Assembly: GCF_041320665.1 (NCBI RefSeq)
Contig: NZ_CP166730.1
Span: 4,278,001-4,342,000 of the forward strand
Reading direction: 5' to 3'
Length of the DNA: 64,000 nt
DNA from: Comamonas sp. GB3 AK4-5
GTDB taxonomy: Bacteria; Pseudomonadota; Gammaproteobacteria; Burkholderiales; Burkholderiaceae_C
Shown here: positions 1-8,702 of the stretch, one piece after another
How the letters are laid out: every line of letters starts with the position of its first letter
How positions within the stretch are numbered: position 1 is the first letter of the stretch
Notes under the pieces: generated by a model
The model's input: the letters and a program-made list of their open reading frames with translations, nothing else
What the model was told of the DNA's origin: nothing
Databases searched by the model: none
Translations under genes and position numbers: made by a program

Positions 1-594
1 CACATCCGTCAAGGGCACCTCGCCAAAATGCACGGCCGTGATGGGCGCACGCGGGTTCATGTGCTTGAGGCGGTGGACCAGCGCGTCCTTGTCGGCCTCG
101 CTCACCAGGTCGGTCTTGGACAGAAAGAGCTGGTCGGCAAAGCCCACCTGGCGACGCGCTTCCTGGCGGTCGTCCAGCTGCTGGTTGGCATGCTTGGCAT
201 CCACCAGGGTGATGATGGAGTCGATCAGATAGCTCTCGGCAATCTCATCGTCCATGAAGAAGGTCTGGGCCACGGGGCCGGGATCGGCCAGGCCGGTGGT
301 TTCGATCACGATGCGGTCGAACTCCACCTGGCCCTGGCGGCGCTTGGCGGCCAGCAGTTGCAGGGCTTCGCGCAGGTCTTCACGGATGGTGCAGCAGATG
401 CAGCCATTGCTCATCTGCAGAATCTGCTCTTTCGATTCGGTCTTCAGAATATCGGTGTCGATGTTTTCTTCGCCGAACTCGTTTTCAATCACGGCAATCT
501 TCATGCCGTGCGATTCGTGCAGCACGCGCTTAAGCAGCGTGGTCTTGCCCGAACCCAGAAAGCCCGTGAGGATGGTGACGGGAATCAATGCCAT
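1..594 (-). CDS. CobW/P47K-family metal-handling GTPase (C-terminus cut by window edge)
   Basis: A G3E-family P-loop GTPase of the CobW/YjiA/ZNG type, thought to bind GTP and deliver metal (usually zinc or cobalt) to client proteins in the cytoplasm. Visible are the Walker A motif GFLGSGKT at residues 11-18, the family metal-binding motif GCICC at 64-68, an ETTGLADP switch segment near residue 97 and an SKTD guanine-specificity motif near residue 170. The ATG at 594 places the P-loop at the usual distance from the N-terminus. Only 198 residues are present; the C-terminal CobW_C domain, and any histidine-rich stretch that could suggest the metal, lies outside the window. The gene is separated from xerC by 335 bp that include a dispersed repeat, so it is probably not co-transcribed with it. 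The family call is firm; the metal is unknown. Confidence 0.9.
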   Translation of the reverse strand, partial: MALIPVTILTGFLGSGKTTLLKRVLHESHGMKIAVIENEFGEENIDTDILKTESKEQILQMSNGCICCTIREDLREALQLLAAKRRQGQVEFDRIVIETTGLADPGPVAQTFFMDDEIAESYLIDSIITLVDAKHANQQLDDRQEARRQVGFADQLFLSKTDLVSEADKDALVHRLKHMNPRAPITAVHFGEVPLTDV

Positions 595-823
595 GGTGTG
601 GTGTGCCTTGTTGTCTGCAGAGCGCCGCACGCGGCCGCGCCTTAAAAGAGGAAACCTGAAGCAAATGGGGACGCCACCCCAAAATACAAGGTGGCGCTGC
701 TTTATTCAGTGTAGTCAGCCTGTCAAGCACCCGGTGCTGGCGGGGGCGTCCAGCCCACCGTGTTTTCTACCCCCAGCGCTTACCCCATGCGCTTTGGCCG
801 CTATGCTTTCCACATCACCATGC
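595..823. other. Intergenic region upstream of the CobW gene
   Basis: No convincing gene is seen. The region should hold the promoter of the minus-strand CobW gene. A short inverted pair (ggacgccacc / ggtggcg) lies near 668-697, but no clear Zur or Fur site could be recognised by eye. Confidence 0.4.
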
Positions 824-938
824 AACTGGCGCAACCCAGGTCAGGGACAGCGAGCAAGGGCCGCCCCGCAGCGAGGCTGTCGTCCCCCTCCCTCGCGCAG
901 CGAGAGAGAGGGGGAAGGCGCGCAGCGCCTCAGGGGGT
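824..938 (-). repeat. Dispersed gene-end repeat, copy A (after xerC)
   Basis: One of five related copies in the window. Read on the minus strand it begins CCCCCTGAG, continues through GC-rich complementary arms and ends near CTGGGTTGCGCCAGTT. The xerC stop codon TGA (930-932) lies inside the leading CCCCCTGAG, so the element starts where the gene ends. The internal segment agcgagcaagggccgcccc is shared with copy D. Confidence 0.75.
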
Positions 939-1931
939 GTCTTTTCTTTTCGCTCTTGGGTGCGCCAGCTCGTAAGCCTGGGCCAGATGCTGAAAGTCCA
1001 GCCGCGTATAGATTTGCGTGGTGGCGATGTTGGCATGGCCCAGCAGCTCCTGCACGGCGCGCAGGTCGCCGCTGGACTGCAGCACATGGCTGGCAAACGA
1101 GTGGCGCAGCACATGGGGGTGTACGGACTGGGCCAGGCCCGCCTGCTGGCCGCGCTGGCGCAGCCGCGCCCACACACTTTGGGCCGAGATGCGGGCGCCG
1201 CGCACGCCCACAAACAGTGCGGCCTCGTTCCAAGCCGGTGCAAAGGGCTGGGCACGCAGCTGGCGCCAACGTGCCAATGCCGCCAGCGCCGCCGCACCTA
1301 CCGGCACGGTGCGGCGCTTCTGCCCCTTGCCCAGCACATGGGCCTCGCCGGCCTCCGCATCGATCCAGCCGCTCTCTGCGGCGTCGCCTGGCTGCAGGTT
1401 CAGCCCCACCAGCTCGCCCACGCGCAAACCGCTGCTGTAGAGCAGCTCGGTCATGGCGGCATCGCGCGCCTCGGTCCAGGGGTCTGCCTCGGTGCTGCGG
1501 TAGCTGGCCAGCTGCACGGCGTCGTCCACGCCCAGGGCCTTGGGCAGAGGTTTGCCCTGCTTGGGCGCGCGCACACCCTGCACCGGGTTGTGTGGCACCA
1601 GGCCTTGCACCGCCGCCCAATGAAAGAAGCCGCGCCAGCCCGACAAGATGAGGGCAATGCCACGCCCGCTGCGCCCCTGGCTGTGCATCTGGGCCACAAA
1701 GCGGCGCAGCTGTGGAGGCTGCAGCTGCAGCAGCGGCTGCTGAATGGCCGCGGCCTGCGTGCTCAGCCGCTCCAGATCCAGCCGGTACAGGGCCAGGGTG
1801 CGTGCGGACAGGCGTTTTTCCACCCGCACATACTCCAGATACTGCTGCGCCACCGCATCCAGCTCCGGATGGGGCATGGCGGGCTGGCCGGCGCGCGGCC
1901 GCCCTGAGGAAAGTTTGCCTGTGGCTGCCAT
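930..1931 (-). CDS. xerC: Tyrosine recombinase XerC
   Basis: Site-specific tyrosine recombinase that resolves chromosome dimers with XerD at dif near division. The N-terminal SAM-like DNA-binding domain (from MPHPELDAV) is followed by the catalytic domain with the conserved Arg in SGLRVGEL, the Lys in GKGQKRR, HVLRHSFASH, and LGHANIATTQIYT with the nucleophilic Tyr at about residue 308. From the ATG at 1931 it is 333 residues; an internal ATG at 1877 gives 315, closer to many XerC proteins, and the choice is open. It lies downstream of dapF and DUF484, the same order as the E. coli dapF-yigA-xerC cluster, which favours XerC over XerD. The last codons run into a dispersed repeat that supplies the stop codon. 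Confidence 0.9.
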   Translation of the reverse strand: MAATGKLSSGRPRAGQPAMPHPELDAVAQQYLEYVRVEKRLSARTLALYRLDLERLSTQAAAIQQPLLQLQPPQLRRFVAQMHSQGRSGRGIALILSGWRGFFHWAAVQGLVPHNPVQGVRAPKQGKPLPKALGVDDAVQLASYRSTEADPWTEARDAAMTELLYSSGLRVGELVGLNLQPGDAAESGWIDAEAGEAHVLGKGQKRRTVPVGAAALAALARWRQLRAQPFAPAWNEAALFVGVRGARISAQSVWARLRQRGQQAGLAQSVHPHVLRHSFASHVLQSSGDLRAVQELLGHANIATTQIYTRLDFQHLAQAYELAHPRAKRKDTP

Positions 1932-1965
1932 GGCACCGCTTTCAGCCCCCTGCCTCAGGAGCAGG

Positions 1966-2086
1966 CATGCCCCAGGCCAGAGACAGCGAGCAAGGACCTT
2001 CCCGCAGCGAGGCTGCCCCCCCCCTTCCCACAGCGCGCAGCGATGTGAGAGAAGGGAGAAGGCGCACAGCGCCTCAGGGGGATGTA
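1966..2086 (-). repeat. Dispersed gene-end repeat, copy B (between DUF484 gene and xerC)
   Basis: A diverged copy of the family seen at 824-938. On the minus strand CCCCCTGAGGCGCTG begins about 8 nt after the DUF484 stop codon (2092-2094), and the element ends about 35 nt before the xerC start at 1931. It therefore separates two genes of one conserved cluster. Confidence 0.7.
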
Positions 2087-2091
2087 CACCA

Positions 2092-2790
2092 TCAATTACC
2101 GGGATGCGTACGCAAGCGCCCCAGGGCCGCGCTGGCATGCTCGGCAATGCGGGCCAGGAATTCCGTGCCCATGGTGGCGTCAAAACGCAGCGGGTCGGGC
2201 GAGCCCAGCACCAGCAGGCCAAAGGCCGGGGCGGCGCTGTCATTGGGGCCTTCGCGCAGCGTCAGCAGCGCCAGCGATTGCACCTCGCTGGCATTGCTCA
2301 GCCAACTGGTGGGCTCAAAGCCCAGGTTGGGGCCGCAAAAAGGCATGGTCAGCGAAGTGGCAAAGGCCTTGGCGTCGTCGCTGACACCCATGGTGTAGAT
2401 GCCGTTTTGGTAGGGGCCGGCCACATCCCACACGCGCACGGCCACCTGGGGCACGTCGAATTCGCGCTGAATGCCTTCGCTCACCGTGTGCGGCAGCTGG
2501 CGCGGATCTTGCACCTTGGCCAGGGCACAGCTCCAGCGATGGATCTTGTGGGCCGTGTTAGCGTTGTCGCTGCTGTTGCGCACCATTTCGATGATGCGCT
2601 GCTCCAGGCCCTTGATCTTGTCGCGCAGCATTTCGGCCTGGCGTTCCTGCAGGCTCACGGCGCGGCCGCCATGGCCGCTGCTCAGCTGCACGGTGGACAG
2701 CAGCTCGGCATGGCGTTCGAAAAATGCAGGGCTCTGCCGCAGGTAATCAGCAATGCTGTCTTCATTCATGGTGGAGACGTTGGAAGTCAT
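2092..2790 (-). CDS. DUF484 family protein (YigA-like)
   Basis: A 232-residue DUF484 protein. The family has a short helical N-terminus followed by a GAF-like domain; its biochemical role is unknown, but it is repeatedly found between dapF and xerC. The N-terminal part ([17 protein letters not shown]) is typical of the family, a helical stretch follows at about 45-75, and the C-terminal part ends in a hydrophobic GAF-like sheet ([14 protein letters not shown]). The start codon overlaps the dapF stop codon (ATGA), which implies translational coupling. An internal Met at residue 8 is an alternative start. The family is clear from sequence style and position; no function is assigned. Confidence 0.85.
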   Translation of the reverse strand: MTSNVSTMNEDSIADYLRQSPAFFERHAELLSTVQLSSGHGGRAVSLQERQAEMLRDKIKGLEQRIIEMVRNSSDNANTAHKIHRWSCALAKVQDPRQLPHTVSEGIQREFDVPQVAVRVWDVAGPYQNGIYTMGVSDDAKAFATSLTMPFCGPNLGFEPTSWLSNASEVQSLALLTLREGPNDSAAPAFGLLVLGSPDPLRFDATMGTEFLARIAEHASAALGRLRTHPGN

Positions 2791-3662
2791 AAAGCGTCAG
2801 GAATCTCGATCTGGCCTTCGAACACCGTAGTGGCCGGGCCGGTCATGAACACATGGTCTTGCGCACCGCCCTCCCAGGCAATAGTCAGCAAGCCCCCCCG
2901 GGTTTGTACATCGACACGCGCATCCAGCAAACCCTGCCGGATGCCCGCCACCACGGCCGCGCAAGCGCCTGTGCCGCAGGCCAGAGTCTCGCCCGTGCCG
3001 CGTTCATAGACACGCAGCCTGGCCTGGCTGCGGTTTTGCACCTGCAAAAAGCCGGCATTCACGCGTTGCGGAAAACGCACATGGCGCTCCACCTGCGGGC
3101 CCACCACAGCCACCGCGAACTGGTCGACATCATCCACCAGTTGCACGGCATGGGGGTTGCCCATGGACACCACCACCACATCCACCTGGGCCGGTGCGGG
3201 CGCTTGCAGCGCCAGCGGCCACAGCTGGGCCTGGTGGCGCAGCGCAGGCTGCAGGCCTTGCGTGTCGAAAGGCACGCGCGGCGCATCCAGCACCGGTGCC
3301 CCCATGTCCACGGTGACGCGGCCATCGGCCATGAGCTGCGGCGCAATCACACCGCTCATGGTCTGCACGCGGATGGTGGTCTTCTGGGTCAGCCCCTTGT
3401 CATACACAAAGCGAGCAAAGCAGCGCGAGCCATTGCCGCATTGCTCCACCTCGCCACCGTCGGCATTGTGGATCACATATTCAAAATCCACGCCCTCGGC
3501 CGGCGAGGGCCGCACGGTGAGGATTTGGTCAGCCCCCACGCCAAAGTGGCGATCGGCCAGAAAACGGTAATGCGCCTCCGTCAGGCCCAGGCTGCCCTGG
3601 GTTTCGTCGAGCACGACAAAGTCGTTGCCCGCGCCCTGCATCTTGGTGAAACGTATGTGCAT
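2787..3662 (-). CDS. dapF: Diaminopimelate epimerase DapF
   Basis: Converts LL- to meso-diaminopimelate in lysine and peptidoglycan precursor synthesis, in the cytoplasm, by a PLP-independent two-base mechanism. The two catalytic cysteines are visible: Cys75 in [11 protein letters not shown] and Cys229 in [12 protein letters not shown]. The N-terminal [15 protein letters not shown] is also typical. At 291 residues it is slightly longer than the E. coli enzyme, with a small insertion around residues 127-142. It is the first gene of the dapF-DUF484-xerC cluster and overlaps the next gene by 4 nt. Confidence 0.96.
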   Translation of the reverse strand: MHIRFTKMQGAGNDFVVLDETQGSLGLTEAHYRFLADRHFGVGADQILTVRPSPAEGVDFEYVIHNADGGEVEQCGNGSRCFARFVYDKGLTQKTTIRVQTMSGVIAPQLMADGRVTVDMGAPVLDAPRVPFDTQGLQPALRHQAQLWPLALQAPAPAQVDVVVVSMGNPHAVQLVDDVDQFAVAVVGPQVERHVRFPQRVNAGFLQVQNRSQARLRVYERGTGETLACGTGACAAVVAGIRQGLLDARVDVQTRGGLLTIAWEGGAQDHVFMTGPATTVFEGQIEIPDAL

Positions 3663-3684
3663 GGCTGTACCGTGGAGTGAAAGA

Positions 3685-4326
3685 TCAGGCCTTGGCGGCC
3701 TGGGCTACCTTGAGCTGGGCCAGCGCGCGGTCCACAAAGGCCAGGCGATCCTGGCCCCAGAAGCGCTCGCCATTCAGCACAAACGTGGGCGCACCAAACA
3801 CGCCCAGGGCCACGGCTTCTTCGCTGTTGGCGGCGTACTGGGCCTGCACGGCATCCGAGGTTTCCAGCGCATGCAGGGCCACGCCGTCATAGCCGGCTGC
3901 GTTGGCAATGGCAATGCGCACGGCCGCATCCGAGGTCTGGCGCTCTTCGGCCCACAGGGCACGCAGCAGCGCGTGCGACAGCGGGAAGGCGTCCAGCCCC
4001 TGCAGCTGAGCGGCGATCACCATCCAGCCCGGGCTCTTGTTCCAGTTCACATCGGCGGCCACGCCCTTGGGGTAATGGGCGGGCTCCAGGTTCAGCGGCA
4101 GGCCCAGGTAGTCGCTCCAGCGCGCCAGTTCCTGTGCGTGGTAGGTCTTGCGGGGCTCGGGTCGGGTCTTGAGCGGGATGCCGCCGGTTTGCGGCACCAC
4201 CAGCTGAAAGTCATAGGGCTTGAGCACCAGCTGCACGCCGTGACGGCGTACGATGTCCTGCAACTGCGGGCCAGCCAGATAGGCCCAGGGCGAAGAAAGG
4301 CTATAGAAACAATCCAGACGGGTCAT
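3685..4326 (-). CDS. 2-hydroxychromene-2-carboxylate isomerase-like protein (DsbA/kappa-GST fold)
   Basis: A 213-residue thioredoxin-fold protein of the DsbA-like HCCA isomerase/kappa-GST family. NahD-type members use glutathione to isomerise 2-hydroxychromene-2-carboxylate in naphthalene breakdown; many homologues outside such operons have unknown substrates. The N-terminal [14 protein letters not shown] contains the Ser (residue 11 or 12) that activates glutathione in NahD. The C-terminal [20 protein letters not shown] is the conserved cis-Pro region followed by the WGQDR signature. No aromatic-degradation genes are nearby. It ends 22 nt before dapF on the same strand and starts 21 nt from a divergent flavoprotein gene, so the substrate remains unknown. 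Confidence 0.88.
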   Translation of the reverse strand: MTRLDCFYSLSSPWAYLAGPQLQDIVRRHGVQLVLKPYDFQLVVPQTGGIPLKTRPEPRKTYHAQELARWSDYLGLPLNLEPAHYPKGVAADVNWNKSPGWMVIAAQLQGLDAFPLSHALLRALWAEERQTSDAAVRIAIANAAGYDGVALHALETSDAVQAQYAANSEEAVALGVFGAPTFVLNGERFWGQDRLAFVDRALAQLKVAQAAKA

Positions 4327-4347
4327 CCATGGATTATCTTCCCGGCT

Positions 4348-5886
4348 GTGACCGATAAAAGCTTTTCTCCGATTTCGGGCACCGAACTCCCTCCGGTGCC
4401 ACAGCAAAACCTCTCCAGTCCCCGCAACCAGGCCGCACTTGATGCACAGGCCCTCGAGGCACGGCGCGATCTGGAGCGCCTCAACTACCCCGCGCCCAAT
4501 TGGGTGCAAGGCAGCACCGCCGCAGGCAAGTCCACCTTGGATGTGCTGGTGGTGGGCGCCGGCATGTGCGGCCAGACCGCCGCTTTCGCCCTGCTGCGCG
4601 AAGGCGTGCGCAATCTCCGCGTGATCGACGCGACCACCCGTGGCAACGAAGGCCCTTGGGCCACCTATGCCCGCATGCTCACCCTGCGCAGCCCCAAGCA
4701 GCTGACAGGCCCTGACCTGGGCGTGCCCAGCCTGACCTTTCGCGCCTGGTACGAGGCCCAGCATGGTGTGGGTGAGATGTCCACATTCGATGCCGCCACG
4801 CCCGGCTGGGCCGGTCTGCACAAGATTGGCCGCGTGGACTGGCGCGACTATCTGCTGTGGGTGCGCGACACCGCCGACCTGCCCGTGGACAACGGCGTGC
4901 GCCTGCTGGAAGTCAGCGACGAAGGCAGCGAGCTCATCGCCCGCCTGCAAGGCCCGCAGGGTGAAGAAACCGTGCGCGCACGCAAAATCATTCTGGCCCT
5001 GGGGCGCGACGGCAGCGGCGCACCGCGCTGGCCCGACTTCCCCTCCTTGTCCATGACCGATCCACTGGCCGCTGGCCGCGTGTTCCACACCATGGACGCT
5101 GTCGATTTCGACAGCCTGCGCGGCCAGCGCATTGCCGTGCTGGGCGCCGGCGCCTCGGCCTTTGACAACGCCGCCTGCGCGCTGGAGGCCGGCGCCCAGG
5201 TGGACCAGTACGCCCGCCGCGCCGTGCTGCCCCAGATCAACAAGAGCAAGGCCGCGTCCTTTCCCGGCTTTTTGCGCGGCTACTCGGCCCTGGACGATGG
5301 CCGCAAATGGCGTAGCTACACCTATATCTTTGACGAGCAGGTGCCACCGCCCTGGGAAACCGTGCGCCGCTGCGATGCCCACGACAGCTTTGCCCTGCAC
5401 CTGGGCTGCGGCTGGAAGGACGTGCAGCCCCAGGCCGATGGCGTGGCGGTGACGCTGGCCGATGGAACTGTGCAGCGCTTTGACGCGGTGATTCTGGGTA
5501 CAGGCTTTGATGTGGACCTGCTGGACCGGCCCGAGCTGGCCCGCTACACCCCGCACATCGACACCTGGGCCCGCCATGTGGCGCCCGAGCAGGCCGCGGC
5601 CCACCCCGAGCCCGCACGCTTTCCCTATCTGGCGCCCAACTTCGCGCTGCAAAGCGCGGACGGCCAGCAGGCCCAGACCCTCTCGCGCCTGCATTTGTTC
5701 AACTGGGGCGCCACCATGAGCCATGCCGCCCTGGGCAGCGATATTCCCGGTCTGGGCATTGGCGCCGCACGCCTGGCGCAGGCCCTGGTCAGCGATTTGT
5801 TTGTGGAAGACGCCGACCTGCACTGGCAACAGCTGCTGGCCCACAGCGAACCCGAGCTGATCGCCACTCGCTGGCACCGGGACTGA
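4348..5886 (+). CDS. FAD/NAD(P)-dependent oxidoreductase (FMO-like)
   Basis: A two-dinucleotide-domain flavoprotein of 512 residues. The FAD-binding Rossmann motif VVGAGMCG is at about residues 68-75 and a second, NAD(P)-binding, motif VLGAGASAFDNA lies in mid-protein, followed by a late ILGTGFDVD, as in flavin monooxygenase-like proteins. The substrate is unknown. No ATG precedes the first Rossmann motif in this frame after the divergent gene starts, so the GTG at 4348 is chosen; it leaves a 21-bp gap to the start of the isomerase gene on the other strand, and promoters must overlap coding sequence. The exact N-terminus is uncertain, because the first 60 residues are low-complexity and could be partly untranslated. 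Confidence 0.82.
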   Translation: MTDKSFSPISGTELPPVPQQNLSSPRNQAALDAQALEARRDLERLNYPAPNWVQGSTAAGKSTLDVLVVGAGMCGQTAAFALLREGVRNLRVIDATTRGNEGPWATYARMLTLRSPKQLTGPDLGVPSLTFRAWYEAQHGVGEMSTFDAATPGWAGLHKIGRVDWRDYLLWVRDTADLPVDNGVRLLEVSDEGSELIARLQGPQGEETVRARKIILALGRDGSGAPRWPDFPSLSMTDPLAAGRVFHTMDAVDFDSLRGQRIAVLGAGASAFDNAACALEAGAQVDQYARRAVLPQINKSKAASFPGFLRGYSALDDGRKWRSYTYIFDEQVPPPWETVRRCDAHDSFALHLGCGWKDVQPQADGVAVTLADGTVQRFDAVILGTGFDVDLLDRPELARYTPHIDTWARHVAPEQAAAHPEPARFPYLAPNFALQSADGQQAQTLSRLHLFNWGATMSHAALGSDIPGLGIGAARLAQALVSDLFVEDADLHWQQLLAHSEPELIATRWHRD

Positions 5887-5970
5887 CGCCGCACGGAGCA
5901 ACTCGCATTTCAATAGCTGCGACCGCAATATCCATCAGCGTTTGAAGCCACTCCACACCTGTTCAGGCAT

Positions 5971-6000
5971 AAAAAAAGACCGGCAACCGCCGGTCTTTTG
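5971..6000. terminator. Rho-independent terminator between convergent genes
   Basis: An 11-bp perfect stem (5974-5984 / 5989-5999) with a 4-nt loop. On the minus strand it is followed by a run of seven T, on the plus strand by TTTT. It sits 21 nt after the SYLF lipoprotein stop codon and can serve both that gene and the flavoprotein gene. Confidence 0.9.
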
Positions 6001-6020
6001 GCAGGGCCGAAGCCCTGGGC

Positions 6021-6608
6021 TTACATATTGATCTTGCTGATCTTGCTGCCGTTGACCGACACGCCGGCTTCCAGGCCGGTGTTGTTCAGCACATAGCTGC
6101 TGACGGGGGCATTGGCGGTGGTAGTGTCGATGCCGCCATTGGCACCGGCCTTGGCCACGGCCACATTGGCGTCGGCGCCCACAGCCCAGCCATCGCTGGC
6201 CAGGAACTTGTTGTAGGCATCCTTGGCGCTGAACACATAGATCACCGCCTTGGACTGGCCGCCAGCCTGCCAGCCGATGGAGGCGGCCGTGGTGCTGTAG
6301 TAGCCACGGGTGGTGCCATTGGAGCGCAGCACGCATTTGCCATGCTCGGCGCCGATCACAAAGCTGCCGCCGATCACGGCCGGGCAGACCAGCACACCGC
6401 TGGACTTGGCCACCAGCTCGCGGGTGCCGGGCATGGCGTTGTACAGGCGATTCAGCGCAGCGGTCGATTGGGCTTCCAGCTCGGCCTTGCCCGAAGGAGC
6501 GCCACCCTTGCCCTTGGTCTCGCCCGTGGTGGTGCAACCCACCAACCCCACGGCGGCCACCATGGCAGCAGCGGCCAGCCAGGTCGAACGGTTCTGGATT
6601 TTTTGCAT
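6021..6608 (-). CDS. SYLF/YSC84-domain lipoprotein
   Basis: A 195-residue exported lipoprotein. The signal peptide ends in the lipobox GLVGC with Cys25 as the predicted lipidated residue. The mature part is a SYLF (DUF500/YSC84) domain, a lipid-binding fold known from eukaryotic SH3YL1/Ysc84 and common in proteobacterial periplasmic proteins of unknown function: LVCPAVIGGSFVIGAEHG, a YYSTTAASIGWQAG segment, and a hydrophobic C-terminus. The ATG at 6608 is supported by a strong AGGAGG site 7 nt upstream. It is followed by a rho-independent terminator and appears monocistronic. Confidence 0.9.
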   Translation of the reverse strand: MQKIQNRSTWLAAAAMVAAVGLVGCTTTGETKGKGGAPSGKAELEAQSTAALNRLYNAMPGTRELVAKSSGVLVCPAVIGGSFVIGAEHGKCVLRSNGTTRGYYSTTAASIGWQAGGQSKAVIYVFSAKDAYNKFLASDGWAVGADANVAVAKAGANGGIDTTTANAPVSSYVLNNTGLEAGVSVNGSKISKINM

Positions 6609-6889
6609 ATCAGACCTCCTCATTGAAAACCTTGATGGGAAGATGCAGCGAGCCACGCCAAACCGCTGTGTCGCGCTGCATCCCTATAGTACGAAAGCTG
6701 TACGGCCCCGTCCCATCTTTCTACCACGCCAGCCATGGTCAGATGAAGCGGCGCCCGCCGCGGTGTCGCTTCGAGCTTCGCGCCGACACAAAGCATGACA
6801 ATCGCCTACGCCCTCTGTACGTGCTTGGCTGACACCCCGAATGCGCAGGTCTGTGCATTACTATGCCTCGCAACTGAATTGCCGAACGG

Positions 6890-7288
6890 ATGCCCATGAA
6901 CAACTTTCTGCGTTTCTTTCACCACCCCCGCGCTGCCATGGTGCTGCTGCGGGTCACGCTGGCCGTGCTCATGCTGTTTCACGGCTGGGCCAAGATCACC
7001 CATGGGGTGGGCGGCATCGAATCCATGGTGGTCAGGGCCGGCCTGCCCGGCTGGCTGGCCTATGGCGTCTACCTGGGCGAGGTGGTGGCGCCGCTGCTGG
7101 TGCTGGTGGGCCTGTGGGTGGTTCCGGCCGCGCTGGTCATGGCCTGCAGCATGCTGTTTGCCTTGTTTTTGGCGCATACCGGGCAGTTTCTCAGCCTGAA
7201 TGGGACGGGGGGCTGGATGCTGGAGCTGCAGGCTTTCTTCCTGATCTGCTCCATCGTCGTGGCCATGGGTTACAGCAAAGGGAAGTAG
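6890..7288 (+). CDS. DoxX family membrane protein
   Basis: A 132-residue protein with four predicted transmembrane segments (about 16-33, 53-74, 78-97 and 108-127) typical of the DoxX family. It is named for a subunit of an archaeal terminal quinol oxidase, but bacterial single-gene members mostly have no established function; some act in thiol or oxidative stress. The pattern LRVTLAVLMLFHGWAKI at the first helix and LYGVYLGE-like helix 2 start are recognisable. Two in-frame ATGs at 6890 and 6896 are possible starts. It stands alone between a lipoprotein gene on the other strand and a Bug receptor gene. Confidence 0.88.
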   Translation: MPMNNFLRFFHHPRAAMVLLRVTLAVLMLFHGWAKITHGVGGIESMVVRAGLPGWLAYGVYLGEVVAPLLVLVGLWVVPAALVMACSMLFALFLAHTGQFLSLNGTGGWMLELQAFFLICSIVVAMGYSKGK

Positions 7289-7579
7289 CTTTCAAGGCTC
7301 CTTAGCTCGTTTGGAGGCGGCCATACAGCGCTTGATGCTTTGTTGCGTACCCTTGCCGTGCACATGCACTGTCTGCGGGCACGCGCCGCGCCTGAAGCGC
7401 TGTCTGGCCGTTGTGGGGGCGACTTTCTTGCCCTCTGTGCTGCAAAGGCCCGCTCCAGCCAGCCAAAAACCATAGCTACTCCAACCCTATGCACCTTCCT
7501 CTCAGGTGCTTTCACACAGAAAACCCAAGAGGCAATTGCGTATGAAGCTCCTCTTTGAGGAGCAGAGCATCCCGCTTTT

Positions 7580-8578
7580 TTACTGGATGGTGATCTTCGC
7601 GGCCTTGACGATTTCGGCGGACTGCAGCCGGTTGCGGTGCACGGTCTGGCGAAACTGCTCAGGCGTTTCATAGCGCAGCGTGTTGCCGCTGTCTTCCAGG
7701 CGTTTTTTGATTTCGGGCTGGTGCAGCACCTGCTGGATGGCGGCGTTGAGCCTGGCCACCACGGGGGCTGGCGTGTGCTTGGGGGCAAACACGCCAAACC
7801 AGATGGCGCTGTCAAAACCCTTGGTGCCGGGCAGGCCGCTGGCGGCCACGGGTGGCACCTCGGGCACGGCGGCAATGGGCTTGGCGGTGGTGACGGCCAG
7901 CAGCTTGAGCTTGCCGCTCTTGGAATGGGGCAGCACGGTCTGCACCTGGTTCATGATGCAGCAGGTCTCGCCGCGCAGCACCGAGGTGATGGCGTCCGGC
8001 CCGCCCTTGTAGGGCACATGCACCATGTCCAGGCCCAGACGCCAGTTCAGCTCGGCAAACGCCATGTGTGTGCCCGTGCCATTGCCGGTGGAGGCAAAGT
8101 TGTACTTGCCGGGATTGGCCTTGATTTCCTTGACGAACTCGGCCAGCGAGTTCACCTTGATCACCTCAGGGTTGATAGTCAGCACATTCGACACATCGAC
8201 GATGGGCGCCACGGGCTCGAAGTCTTTTTCCACGTCAAAGGGCAGCTTGGGGTACAGCGCTGCATTCGTGCCGTGGGTGGCGGCCGTGCCGAACACCAGG
8301 GTGTAGCCATCGGGCTTGGCGCGGGACACATATTCGCTGGCGATGTTGCCGGCCGCACCGGGCTTGTAATCGATGATGACGGGCTGGCCCAGCAGCCTGG
8401 ACAGCGGCTCCTGGATCAAGCGACCCACCACATCCACGCCGGAGCCGGCATTGAAGGTCATGAAAATCGTCACCGGCTGGCTGGGCCAGTCGCCCTGCGC
8501 CAGCACGGCGGGGGCGGAAACAGTCAAGGCGCTGGCGGCAAGAGCACCCAGCAGGGCGCGGCGGCGGAAAACGGTCAT
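7580..8578 (-). CDS. Bug-family tripartite tricarboxylate transporter substrate-binding protein
   Basis: A 332-residue periplasmic receptor of the Bug (TctC) family, which is greatly expanded in Burkholderiales and binds small carboxylates or related ligands. The signal peptide contains FRRRALLGALAASAL and is predicted to be cleaved after AVLA near residue 27. The mature protein shows the family pattern WPSQPVTIFMTFNAGSGVDV, KPGAAGNIASEYV and VPYKGGPDAITSVL. No TctA/TctB membrane genes are present, so it is an orphan receptor as is usual in this group. The ATG at 8578 is chosen because it gives a normal signal peptide; upstream in-frame codons only add a non-conserved extension. Ligand unknown. 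Confidence 0.93.
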   Translation of the reverse strand: MTVFRRRALLGALAASALTVSAPAVLAQGDWPSQPVTIFMTFNAGSGVDVVGRLIQEPLSRLLGQPVIIDYKPGAAGNIASEYVSRAKPDGYTLVFGTAATHGTNAALYPKLPFDVEKDFEPVAPIVDVSNVLTINPEVIKVNSLAEFVKEIKANPGKYNFASTGNGTGTHMAFAELNWRLGLDMVHVPYKGGPDAITSVLRGETCCIMNQVQTVLPHSKSGKLKLLAVTTAKPIAAVPEVPPVAASGLPGTKGFDSAIWFGVFAPKHTPAPVVARLNAAIQQVLHQPEIKKRLEDSGNTLRYETPEQFRQTVHRNRLQSAEIVKAAKITIQ

Positions 8579-8702
8579 ATCGGAGCGGGAGAAATTCTGA
8601 TCTGCATCAATGGAGGGCCATGGTAGCCGGGCTTTCATAAGCAAAACGGCATGTGTTTATGCGCCTGCAGGTGACAGCCCACCCGCGCGCCCAGGCCCAA
8701 TA

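Noticed and set aside
254..1651. 465-codon plus-strand frame across the CobW-xerC region
   Set aside because: It is opposite two well-supported minus-strand genes and has an Arg/Pro-rich composition typical of shadow frames.
930..1931. XerC gene as integrase of a genomic island
   Set aside because: Its neighbours are the conserved dapF and DUF484 genes and no att-like repeats or mobile genes are near, so it is the housekeeping recombinase.
4327..5928. Upstream extension of the isomerase frame to over 700 codons
   Set aside because: The extra part is antisense to the flavoprotein and has no family features; the conserved N-terminus starts at ATG 4326.
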